Part shown: piece by piece, positions 1-6,552 of the stretch
Position numbering within the stretch: position 1 is the first letter of the stretch
How the letters are laid out: each line of letters begins with the position of its first letter
Assembly (NCBI GenBank): GCA_002690445.1
Contig: NZER01000168.1
Coordinates: 1-15,060 of the forward strand
DNA: 15,060 bases
From: Candidatus Pacearchaeota archaeon
GTDB lineage: Archaea > Nanoarchaeota > Nanoarchaeia > Pacearchaeales > GW2011-AR1
Direction of reading: 5' to 3'
Program-made: the position numbers and the translations under genes
The notes under the pieces: generated by a model
Told to the model about the DNA's origin: nothing
The model's input: only the letters and a program-made list of their open reading frames with translations
Databases searched by the model: none

Positions 1-197
1 GTATCCCATTTGAGGTATAAATCCTGCCTTCCTCTTTCTTGGTTTTTAATGCGCCCTTTATCATCCTCTACGGTTTCAACTAGGATGGTGGCAACCTGCC
101 AAGGGAGGTTAAATTTATCACTTAAACAGACATTGAAAGTCTCGAAGTCCATAAAAAGAAATTTTTTCTTTTGGAATCTTATTAAATGATTATCCAT
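1..197 (-). CDS. DnaQ-like DEDD 3'-5' exonuclease, N-terminal part (cut by left edge)
   Basis: The reading frame starts at an ATG at 197 and stays open for 65 codons to the edge. Residues 13-20 read FLFMDFET, a typical Exo I motif of DnaQ/DEDD exonucleases, with D17 and E19 as the expected metal ligands. The following NLPWQVATILVE (30-41) fits the second strand of that fold. The family removes 3'-terminal nucleotides, usually as polymerase proofreader. The gene starts 3 bp after the stop of the helix-turn-helix gene and is probably co-transcribed with the replication genes. An internal ATG at codon 16 would cut into the first strand, so the upstream ATG is preferred. Motifs Exo II and III lie outside the window. 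The assignment rests on motif I and the local fold pattern only. Confidence 0.72.
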   Translation of the reverse strand, partial: MDNHLIRFQKKKFLFMDFETFNVCLSDKFNLPWQVATILVETVEDDKGRIKNQERGRQDLYLKWD

Positions 198-200
198 CTT

Positions 201-812
201 CTAAAAATTAGAGTCACAAACAGAATCATGTTTATCAAGTTTTTTAATCATTGTTGTTAGCCATTTAGAGACATCCGAAGAATGGTAATACTCATTTGAT
301 TTCCCCCGGTATCTCCATACCCTACGCTTTAAATTAACCACGTATACATCGTTCACTAAAACATAACCAGATTTAAATTTTTTTATGATGGCTTCTTGGC
401 AACTTAACATTTTGATTAACTTTTCTTGCTTGCGCTCGTTTTTATTGTCATTCATATATCTTCCCGGCCCATAATCATATTCGAAGTTACCTATTGAGCA
501 GCTGCGTTTGAATATTTCTAGTTCGTATTCAAGCGCAGGAATATCTTGATGCGACAGCCCTTCTTCCCAGCTACCTATCAGCTTGGGCCTATCGGGATGA
601 TTGCGAAATTCTTCGAGCTTTTTTCGTCGGCGAGAAATTTCTCGCAAATGTTTTTCCTGCTCATATTCTTTAACTATACGCTGAACTCTACTTTGTCCTA
701 TCTGTAGTATTTTAGCAGTTTTAGATCGCGTCGACCCCTGATCAAATAATTCTCTTATTTGTTTTATTTGTTCGCTAGTGAGGGGGGGTATTTTTTTAGT
801 AGAATTACTCAT
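201..812 (-). CDS. Helix-turn-helix DNA-binding protein, function unknown
   Basis: This 203-residue basic protein has an N-terminal helix-turn-helix of the resolvase/transposase-like type. Residues about 12-47 form three predicted helices around QGSTRSKTAKILQIGQSRVQ, and a charged helix rich in Arg and Lys follows at about 50-70. The rest (75-203) is not recognised. Its C-terminal part, around GYVLVNDVYVVNLKRRVWRYRG, looks like a small beta-rich module. No DDE or serine-recombinase catalytic motif is visible. The ATG overlaps the end of the PHP gene by 8 bp, and a good GGAGG ribosome site lies 6 nt upstream, so it is translated in its own right. It sits between two polymerase-associated genes. 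It could be a regulator, an origin-binding protein or an inserted accessory gene. Confidence 0.6.
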   Translation of the reverse strand: MSNSTKKIPPLTSEQIKQIRELFDQGSTRSKTAKILQIGQSRVQRIVKEYEQEKHLREISRRRKKLEEFRNHPDRPKLIGSWEEGLSHQDIPALEYELEIFKRSCSIGNFEYDYGPGRYMNDNKNERKQEKLIKMLSCQEAIIKKFKSGYVLVNDVYVVNLKRRVWRYRGKSNEYYHSSDVSKWLTTMIKKLDKHDSVCDSNF

Positions 813-1569
813 TTATAGCCTCCAAGTAACTTTCGTAACAGAATTCAGGAGAACACATACCGTCAAAGTTGGGTTTTTCTACGGTAGTGCGCCCGTTGAT
901 GCAACGAAATGTCAAGTAGGCGGGAAAGTCCTCCCTGTTTTTGTAATAAATGCTTTTGGTTTTTACCACCTCGTATTTATCAGAACAAAAGTCTAACACC
1001 CTCGCTTGCATGTCTTTATCTAAAAGAGTGTCGTTATCTTCTGTAAAAAATACGGGGTCAGTGAAGGAGAAATCTGGAACACATTGAGAGTCTGTATATT
1101 TATTGTTGTAAAGGAAAGAGTCGTAAAACGGTACAGCGAGAAGCAAGTCTTTGTCCCATAAGGGTTTAAGGCTATTAAAATCTATGCGTGGCTCATAGTA
1201 GAAGCCTTCCTGAGCGGCGAAAGTATAAATTTTAATCAACTGTTTGTATCCGTTTGCGTTTTTAGCGAAAATTATGTTTTTATATGAGTTTTGCCTGCCT
1301 TCTTCGCTTTTGTTAGAGTGGTCTGAACAAAAAGTTAGCCGTAATCCAAAAATTAATTTTATTTTCAGTTCTTCAGCATTGGTAAAGGCTTCAAGAAAAC
1401 CTGCCATGTTGTCGTCCACCAAGTAAACTTCTTTAAGGCCAGCGTCTTGGCAAATGTCGAAAACAGAGTCAGCGCTGTCGGTGGCGTCCTCCTCTTTAGG
1501 GAGGTTGAGCGTCAAAATAGAACGACCCAAGCTGTAATGACTTTTAAAAATAGGAATTATTTCCCCCAT
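805..1569 (-). CDS. Stand-alone DnaE-like PHP-domain protein, metal ligands lost
   Basis: The protein matches the N-terminal PHP domain of bacterial DNA polymerase III alpha. Counted from the upstream GTG, it has GLKEVYLVDDNMAGFLEAF (51-69, matching the DnaE ALTDHGNMFG region), IKLIFGLRLTF (77-87, matching IKPIIGCE) and FAKNANGYKQLIKI...EGFYYEPRID (108-137, matching LAKNEEGYKNLLKL...GFYYKPRID). It then stops at about 255-261 residues with no palm, thumb or fingers domains. The HxH of the first PHP motif reads PIFKSHYSL and the DH of the second reads DDN, so metal binding and PHP nuclease activity are probably lost. A structural or polymerase-accessory role is inferred. Two starts are possible. 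A GTG at 1590 directly follows the upstream TAA. The ATG at 1569 is preferred because it gives a DnaE-like N-terminus and lies just downstream of a strong promoter-like sequence. The gene overlaps the next one by 8 bp (ATGAGTAA). Confidence 0.7.
   Translation of the reverse strand: MGEIIPIFKSHYSLGRSILTLNLPKEEDATDSADSVFDICQDAGLKEVYLVDDNMAGFLEAFTNAEELKIKLIFGLRLTFCSDHSNKSEEGRQNSYKNIIFAKNANGYKQLIKIYTFAAQEGFYYEPRIDFNSLKPLWDKDLLLAVPFYDSFLYNNKYTDSQCVPDFSFTDPVFFTEDNDTLLDKDMQARVLDFCSDKYEVVKTKSIYYKNREDFPAYLTFRCINGRTTVEKPNFDGMCSPEFCYESYLEAINE
819..823 (-). promoter_or_regulatory. Ribosome binding site GGAGG of the helix-turn-helix gene
   Basis: GGAGG lies 6 nt before the ATG at 812, inside the last codons of the PHP gene. 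It is one of very few clear Shine-Dalgarno sites in the window; most other genes here start by overlap with the upstream gene and have no obvious site. It fixes the start of the helix-turn-helix gene. Confidence 0.6.
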
Positions 1570-1578
1570 GACGAATTG

Positions 1579-1607
1579 AGTATATGCCACTTAGGCAAAC
1601 ATGTCAA
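1579..1607 (-). promoter_or_regulatory. Sigma70-type promoter before the PHP gene
   Basis: A perfect TTGACA (plus 1602-1607) is followed by exactly 17 bp and TATACT (plus 1579-1584, 5 of 6 to consensus). The predicted transcript start falls 1-3 nt before the ATG at 1569, so the message would be leaderless or nearly so. The GTG alternative at 1590 lies inside the spacer and would not be on this transcript. The site spans the 3' end of the nuclease gene and the junction with the PHP gene. It is supported by sequence only. Confidence 0.5.
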
Positions 1608-2586
1608 GGATATTATCCTGAGACGTTGGTTTGTGTCGAGGGCACCCTTCGTAACTTCTTTTTTCTATTTTTTCCCCTTTTTTTAGATTTTTTTGAAGGT
1701 CTTTTTTCTTTAAGGCTTTATTTGTTTCTTCTCCCTTTTTGTTTACCGTAACAAAATAATCATAAGGGTCGATGTAGGGACAACGCCATTTACCTATTTT
1801 GCATAACCATGAATCCTTCTTTTTGTCAGCGGCGTAGTTAGTAACTGCCGTTTCTTCCGTAAAGTTATTTATTACCCCAAAAGCGTGAGATAAATAGTAT
1901 TCAAGCCCGTTGAGTTGTGCGTCGGTGAATTGTAGATGTTGAAGGGGCTGTCTAGGAAAACGTAAAAATTGAAATTCGACAGTGGGCTTATATCCCTTCC
2001 ATTCCTTTTTAGAGGCAAGCGTATAGACCATCGCCTGAATGTTGGAATGAAGTTCCTCCCCTCGAAATTTGTATTTACTGCTTTTATAATCTACAATTTT
2101 TATTTGTTTATTCTTTTTATAAACAATAGGTTTATCAATAAACCCTCTTATTTTGTATGGTGGGTTCTTGTTCTCGAGTAGGAATTCGTGCTCTGGTTTA
2201 TCAACCTTTCCGCCAGTTCCAAAAAAGTCACATCTTAACCCAACCAAAATCATGTCATCTACCAGAGTAGTGTTTTCCTCGTTAGTCATTGGAAGGTCAA
2301 AGCTTCTTTCCATTTGGGTCAAATGCTTCATAACGAGACGATAAACTGCCGCGCTTGACCTTAAGTGCCCCCCTTTGGTTATCAAGGTATAATGTTTTTT
2401 GTGCTTCTCCTTGACGAGCATTTCAAAAACCAAGTGACAAACCGTGCCTCGTAAAGCTCCCTCGTTTTGTTTTTGAGGTAATTTCAGATGGTAATTGCAC
2501 CAGTAGGACCAAGAGCACGTTTCTAGCGTCTTGAGGCGTGATGCTGAAAGAACTTTAGGTTCTACTTTTTTATTTGGTTTTTCCAT
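1591..2586 (-). CDS. PD-(D/E)XK nuclease, Cas4/RecB/AddB-like, possible Fe-S protein
   Basis: This 331-residue protein has the ordered motifs of the RecB/Cas4 exonuclease family. These are SASRLKTLETCSWSYW (14-29), GTVCHLVFE with H51 (motif I), IRGFIDKP with D151 (motif II), IKIVDYKSSK with D166 and K168 (motif III), and QAMVYTLA with Q184 and Y188 (motif IV). C24 before motif I and C262, C269 and C315 near the C-terminus are placed like the four cysteines of the 4Fe-4S cluster in AddB and Cas4, although the C-terminal spacing is looser than usual. The family degrades or resects DNA ends, so a role in replication-linked recombination fits the neighbours. The start overlaps the primase gene by 25 bp. 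There is no cas1 or cas2 nearby, so a CRISPR role is unlikely. Confidence 0.85.
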   Translation of the reverse strand: MEKPNKKVEPKVLSASRLKTLETCSWSYWCNYHLKLPQKQNEGALRGTVCHLVFEMLVKEKHKKHYTLITKGGHLRSSAAVYRLVMKHLTQMERSFDLPMTNEENTTLVDDMILVGLRCDFFGTGGKVDKPEHEFLLENKNPPYKIRGFIDKPIVYKKNKQIKIVDYKSSKYKFRGEELHSNIQAMVYTLASKKEWKGYKPTVEFQFLRFPRQPLQHLQFTDAQLNGLEYYLSHAFGVINNFTEETAVTNYAADKKKDSWLCKIGKWRCPYIDPYDYFVTVNKKGEETNKALKKKDLQKNLKKGEKIEKRSYEGCPRHKPTSQDNILDMFA

Positions 2587-3455
2587 ATTAGTATTTCCTG
2601 TTTAGTCATGCACCCGAAGTCATTTTTGGGTGGAAGCTTAATCTCCAGTTGAGGAGCATCAAATTGACGCCTAAGATTGTCGTAAGCTTTTTTCGCAGCC
2701 ACGTTTCCCGCTTGATTGGCGTCATTGTTAAATGAGACATATATTTTTTTGGGGTCTATTACTATTAAAATTTGTTTTATTTTGGGTGTTATTGCAAGCC
2801 CGAAAGTTACGATAGTATTTCTCACTCCGGCCTCCCAAAGAGCGAGCATATCACCAATACTTTCCACCAAGTAAACTTCTTTTTCTTGTTGGAGGTATTT
2901 TAAATTGTATTTAAGGGGGTAGGCCCAAAAACGTTTCTCCCCTAAAAGTTTCCATTTTACAGCTTGTTTTCCTGTTATGTCTCTCCCCGCCGCACCTATA
3001 AAATTGTTTCTCTTGTCGAAAATAGGAAACACGTAGCGATCTTTCATTTTCCCGTCTCTCATTACGCCGCTCTCAAAGAGCTTCAACGTTTCGGAAGAGA
3101 CGTTTCTGTTTTTCCAGTAAGAGTAATCTTCTACGACGTATTTCAGGTCTTTCTTCTTGAAGGTGGAGGGGGCCTTAAGTTTCTCTTTCTCCGCTTTAGG
3201 GAGCCTGAGTTGAAAGTTGTCGGAAATGTAACTTTTAGCTTCGTCAAGATCCTTTAGGTTGAGGGTTATTTTGACTAGCTCTTCCAAGTTCCCATAGCGG
3301 TTCTCCTTAAAGTCTATCCACCTTCCCGTATCTTTTTTGATAGATAATACATTATTACTGCTCGACTCTCGGTAGAGGGGTTTAGCTCTGTATTCCCTAC
3401 CGCTATCGAAGAGCGTGTAACCTATGTTGGTTAGAATATCTTTTACGTCATGCAT
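2562..3455 (-). CDS. DnaG-like DNA primase with TOPRIM domain
   Basis: This 297-residue protein would make RNA primers for the helicase encoded just upstream. Residues 140-172 (RYVFPIFDKRNNFIGAAGRD, then KWKLLG) match the RNA-polymerase basic region of DnaG (GR..G..KY). The TOPRIM part has YLVESIGDMLALWEAG (195-210) with E198 and YVSFNNDANQAG (239-250). The usual DxD reads NND here, with only D245 kept. The N-terminal 60 residues have the shape of the CHC2 zinc domain (RWIDFKENRYGNLEELV at 45-61) but no cysteine pair. It is shorter than bacterial DnaG (about 580 residues) and lacks the C-terminal helicase-binding domain. It overlaps the helicase gene by 8 bp (ATGCATGA), so translation is probably coupled. 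Confidence 0.85.
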   Translation of the reverse strand: MHDVKDILTNIGYTLFDSGREYRAKPLYRESSSNNVLSIKKDTGRWIDFKENRYGNLEELVKITLNLKDLDEAKSYISDNFQLRLPKAEKEKLKAPSTFKKKDLKYVVEDYSYWKNRNVSSETLKLFESGVMRDGKMKDRYVFPIFDKRNNFIGAAGRDITGKQAVKWKLLGEKRFWAYPLKYNLKYLQQEKEVYLVESIGDMLALWEAGVRNTIVTFGLAITPKIKQILIVIDPKKIYVSFNNDANQAGNVAAKKAYDNLRRQFDAPQLEIKLPPKNDFGCMTKQEILIWKNQIKK

Positions 3456-4962
3456 TTGTGCTTAAAAATCCAAAGTCCTCCCGCGGGTTGTCCGCGTTTT
3501 GAATATTGAAAGATTGTTGTTCGTGTCTAATAACGTCTTCAAGAGAGCCCTCTTCCTGAACTTTGAAATTTTCCACTCTAAAATTAAGAAAATTGTTAAC
3601 GAAGCGTTCGCTTTCTTGCCCGGAAGAAGGGTCGATAGTTCTTCGGCGGAGAAGGTCTTGGTGTCCGGCAGCATCCCTTCCTTGAAAACGCGTTTTTAGT
3701 GGAATCAGTTTGTGGGTTCCAAATCTTTCTCCGTCTAAAGCGGTTTCATCTAGGGTCTTTCTCCTAAAGATGGCAACAAAGGTCGCGAACCATTGAAGTC
3801 TGTCGGATAATGAAATAGCAGAACTGTCGTCAACTAAATTGCTCGAGTTGCGATTAAAGCTTTCGCCGGAACGGTTCATTTGCATAGCGGTAACCAACGG
3901 AGCGTTTATTTCCTCAGCTATCCTTTTTAGCTTGTCAATCTTTTCGCCAATAGCTTGATGCTCTGCCCAGTTTTTATCTACCCTTTCTCCCGTTAGCTTG
4001 ACATAGTCATAAGCGATGACGCACTGGTTCCCTCTTCCTACGTATTTCATATGCCAGCGCCTAATCATGGAACATACTTCATCGGTTGTTTTGTTTCGAA
4101 CGTGGTAGTGATAGTATTTGTGCGTTTTTAGTTCCTGAAAGTATCCTCGAACTTTCTCTACCATTTCTTCCTTGGAACGCCATTTCCCTGTCTCAAGGAA
4201 CCATAAGGGAACTCCAGTTTTGGCTGCCGCCATTCTGAATTGGATTTCTTCAGTTGTCATTTCGGTGTCCAACACCAAAACGGGAATATCATTTTTTATG
4301 GCAGTTCCGAGACAGAGCTCGTTGATGAACGTTGTTTTGCCTTGGGCTGGTCGAGAAACTATAGCGTAGATGTTTCCGTCTCTTAACCCTCCATATAAAC
4401 GGTTAAACTCGTTGTAAGGGGTAGGTAATCCGGTGTCATCAGTAGGATTATTTCCCCTTTCCTCAATTTTAAACTCTAAATCGTCAAAAACATTTTCAGG
4501 GTCGTCCTCAAATGAGTAGCTGGAAATCTTTTCACTATAAATGGAATCAGTAGAAGCTATTATTGAATCAAGATCTTCATTAGAAGAATTTGTTACGTGT
4601 TCCTTTATTAGGTCTGCCGTCTCACAGAGTTCTCTTCTAACTCGAGTCTTGAGTAATTCCTTGCAAGAATCGATAACAGCATCACGAGTTATAGAGGTAT
4701 AGCTTAATGTATTTATGTAATCATAAATATCGATATCATCCTTGGAGGAAATACCAAGGTTGGCTATTTTTGTAGCAACTAATACCTTGTCTACCTTCTC
4801 GTTGTTAAGAACCGCCTCTCGGATTACGCAATAAATCGTTTGATGGACATCGTTATAGAAATCCGCAGCGCTAACAAAAGAATCGACTTCTGGTAGGACG
4901 TCGGGGTGCCTAAGGAGCCCTCCGAGGACGTAGCCCTCGACCTGATTAGAATATATGGGCAT
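3448..4962 (-). CDS. dnaB: Replicative DNA helicase, DnaB family
   Basis: This 504-residue hexameric helicase would unwind the phage fork. The N-terminal helical domain is visible at 1-115 (MPIYSNQVEGYVLGGLLRHP, then AADFYNDVHQTIYCVI). The RecA-like ATPase core begins near TGLPTPYNEFNRLYGGLRDG (177-196). Walker A is SRPAQGKTTF (203-212) with K209 and T210. EMTTEEIQFRMAA (234-246) matches the DnaB SLEMS region, Walker B is CVIAYDYVKL (314-323) with D319, and AMQMNR (359-364) matches the sensor SQLNR. Length is normal for the family plus a charged tail after about 465. The gene starts 5 bp after the FtsZ-like gene with no clear ribosome site and overlaps the primase gene, as expected for a helicase-primase pair. 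Confidence 0.95.
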   Translation of the reverse strand: MPIYSNQVEGYVLGGLLRHPDVLPEVDSFVSAADFYNDVHQTIYCVIREAVLNNEKVDKVLVATKIANLGISSKDDIDIYDYINTLSYTSITRDAVIDSCKELLKTRVRRELCETADLIKEHVTNSSNEDLDSIIASTDSIYSEKISSYSFEDDPENVFDDLEFKIEERGNNPTDDTGLPTPYNEFNRLYGGLRDGNIYAIVSRPAQGKTTFINELCLGTAIKNDIPVLVLDTEMTTEEIQFRMAAAKTGVPLWFLETGKWRSKEEMVEKVRGYFQELKTHKYYHYHVRNKTTDEVCSMIRRWHMKYVGRGNQCVIAYDYVKLTGERVDKNWAEHQAIGEKIDKLKRIAEEINAPLVTAMQMNRSGESFNRNSSNLVDDSSAISLSDRLQWFATFVAIFRRKTLDETALDGERFGTHKLIPLKTRFQGRDAAGHQDLLRRRTIDPSSGQESERFVNNFLNFRVENFKVQEEGSLEDVIRHEQQSFNIQNADNPREDFGFLSTNA

Positions 4963-4967
4963 CTATT

Positions 4968-6257
4968 TTATTTGTATACCCGGTCTACTTTGAAGAAATA
5001 GTCAAAAAGAGTGTTGGGAGCTTGAAGTCCACCTATCGCTGTGTATACAGCTACGCCTTTCTTTGCTCCCGCATAAATTCCACGATGAACGGTCGAGCCT
5101 GCCCCCAGCATTCGGCTGAGCTGTTCGAAACCGTGTTCCAAACTGGATTGGGGAATGGTGTCTAGGGACTCTTTATCACCTATCATAACGCAAGCTGCGA
5201 CGTTCCCCGTTGAAGCGTCTATCCCCGCTAATATGTTTTTTCTTAAGTTGTCTCTAACGGCGTAAGAAATACCCGTATCAGTAAAGTCTTTTACTGGGGT
5301 TGCCCCAAACATAATTATTCCCGAAGAAAAAATGGTATCAAGATCAGCCTTGTCGAAAGTTGTATACGCTGATTCTTTCGCTGAAATCTTATTGAAGAGG
5401 TGGAAAACAGAACAAATGCTGTTGTTTGCGGTACGCCAAAATTGATTAACGCTTAATTTAGGGTAAAGCTGTTTAATCTTTTCATTATCTAGAATAATAA
5501 GAGGCGAAACAACTCCCGCTTTCTGAAGGTCCAAAACTTTAGTTACGGTCTTTTTGGAATTCTCTTGAACCTTTAATCCTTCTCCCCTTGTCGGAAGCGC
5601 CAAAACGCAACCCACTTTTGCATCAGTATCTTTGGTTTCTTTTCCAAGTGATTGGCTGAGGTCGTGGCAAATATCCAAAACTCGCGCCACTCCTCCCGCG
5701 CCGGTTCCTCCGCCAGCTCCAGCGCAAACTAATACTCTTTCATATCCTGTCCCAAAATTCTTTTTGAGGAAATCAAGAATGTCTTCGTATCTTGTTCTAA
5801 AAACTTCGTCTGCTGCTTCTGGGTTTTTTCCAGCTCCCCCTTCGCCTACCAAGAGTTTATTTTCGTCAGGGATTTTGATCAGAGACAAGTCTTGTTGGGC
5901 CGTGTTGATAATTCCCACCCTCCTGTATCCTAAATTCCAAAATGACTCCGCAAGACGCGAACCACCTTGGCCAACACCTACTATAGCAAAATTAAAAGCG
6001 GCATCATTAAACTCGTCTTTGACGCCGTCCTCCAAGGGTTCGTCGTCGGGAAGTGGAATGTCTGGAAGATCTATTCCTAAATCAGTTACTTCAGTAGGCG
6101 TTACTCCAAGAGCCTCTTTCCGTTCCTCGGGCGTTGCGTCACTCTCTGGTATTGGTGTGTCGCTTGGGGGCGTAACAGCTTCCCCCGCCACAAGAGCAGG
6201 TGGAGTTTCGTCGGGCTTATTTTCTGGATAATATTCGTGGATAGGTGTATCACTCAT
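4968..6257 (-). CDS. FtsZ/tubulin-like GTPase
   Basis: This 429-residue protein has a complete FtsZ-type core. The T1 loop is GVGQGGSRLAESF (94-106), T2 is NTAQQD (118-123), and T3 is GEGGAGKNPEAADE (138-151). The tubulin signature is GAGGGTGAGG (180-189), T5 is LPTRGEG (221-227), the helix H7 region is QFWRTANNSICSVFHLF (272-288), and the T7 loop TFDKADLDTIFSSG (300-313) keeps D302 and D305, the pair that triggers GTP hydrolysis in the next subunit. The C-terminal activation domain follows (CVMIG, then GVAVYTAIGG at 401-410). Such proteins form GTP-dependent filaments. An 85-residue acidic, proline-rich, probably disordered N-terminus is added, and the protein ends right after the core with no FtsZ-type C-terminal peptide. 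It resembles cellular FtsZ/CetZ more than phage PhuZ. Its place between recombination and helicase genes suggests organising replication or segregating DNA; that role is inferred. Confidence 0.9.
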   Translation of the reverse strand: MSDTPIHEYYPENKPDETPPALVAGEAVTPPSDTPIPESDATPEERKEALGVTPTEVTDLGIDLPDIPLPDDEPLEDGVKDEFNDAAFNFAIVGVGQGGSRLAESFWNLGYRRVGIINTAQQDLSLIKIPDENKLLVGEGGAGKNPEAADEVFRTRYEDILDFLKKNFGTGYERVLVCAGAGGGTGAGGVARVLDICHDLSQSLGKETKDTDAKVGCVLALPTRGEGLKVQENSKKTVTKVLDLQKAGVVSPLIILDNEKIKQLYPKLSVNQFWRTANNSICSVFHLFNKISAKESAYTTFDKADLDTIFSSGIIMFGATPVKDFTDTGISYAVRDNLRKNILAGIDASTGNVAACVMIGDKESLDTIPQSSLEHGFEQLSRMLGAGSTVHRGIYAGAKKGVAVYTAIGGLQAPNTLFDYFFKVDRVYK

Positions 6258-6534
6258 TTTCGTCTAATCCTTCTTCTTCTTCTTCATGTTCTTCTTCTGT
6301 AAAAACATCATTTAAGTTTTTTTTGAAACTCCCTGCGTTCATGTCTTCCATGGCTTCCGCCCAGTGTCCTACTAAATATTGTATAGCCATAGCATTTCTT
6401 TCGTCTTCCGCTTTGGAGTATACTTGTGGGTTCCCCTCTTCATCAAAGTTGAAAAGCATAAACCCTCCACATGACCATTCGCTTATTTGGTCAAGAATTA
6501 TGTCTGGCATTCTGTACTTTTCGTTTATGTTCAT
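6250..6534 (-). CDS. Small acidic protein, possible partner of the FtsZ-like GTPase
   Basis: This 94-residue protein matches no family I recognise. It has a mixed N-terminal part (MNINEKYRMPDIILDQISEW, then GGFMLFNFDEEGNPQVY), a helical segment at about 42-66 (EDERNAMAIQYLVGHWAEAMEDM) and a strongly acidic tail from residue 79, encoded partly by a GAA-rich run. The stop codon overlaps the start of the FtsZ-like gene by 8 bp (ATGAGTGA), which suggests coupled translation and roughly matched amounts. Acidic tails of this type occur on DNA mimics and on docking peptides, but no function can be assigned. No clear ribosome site precedes the ATG; the 18 bp before it are AT-rich. Confidence 0.7.
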   Translation of the reverse strand: MNINEKYRMPDIILDQISEWSCGGFMLFNFDEEGNPQVYSKAEDERNAMAIQYLVGHWAEAMEDMNAGSFKKNLNDVFTEEEHEEEEEGLDENE

Positions 6535-6552
6535 AAAGATTATTACACTATT

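Noticed and set aside
1591..2586. Part of a CRISPR-Cas system because of the Cas4-like fold
   Set aside because: No cas1, cas2 or repeat array is present. Single RecB/Cas4-type nucleases are common in phage replication clusters.
4971..5005. Promoter TTGACT / TATACA before dnaB
   Set aside because: The spacer is 21 bp, too long for a standard sigma70 promoter.
5632..6231. Plus-strand open frame of 199 codons opposite the FtsZ-like gene
   Set aside because: Serine- and proline-rich low-complexity translation with no motif, lying fully opposite a well-supported gene.
6270..6300. Repeat of TTC units on the plus strand
   Set aside because: It is explained by the glutamate-rich tail of the 94-residue protein (GAA codons).
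6535..6552. T4-like late promoter (TATAAA-like run) before the 94-residue gene
   Set aside because: The AT-rich string does not match the T4 late consensus, and no T4-type late genes are visible.
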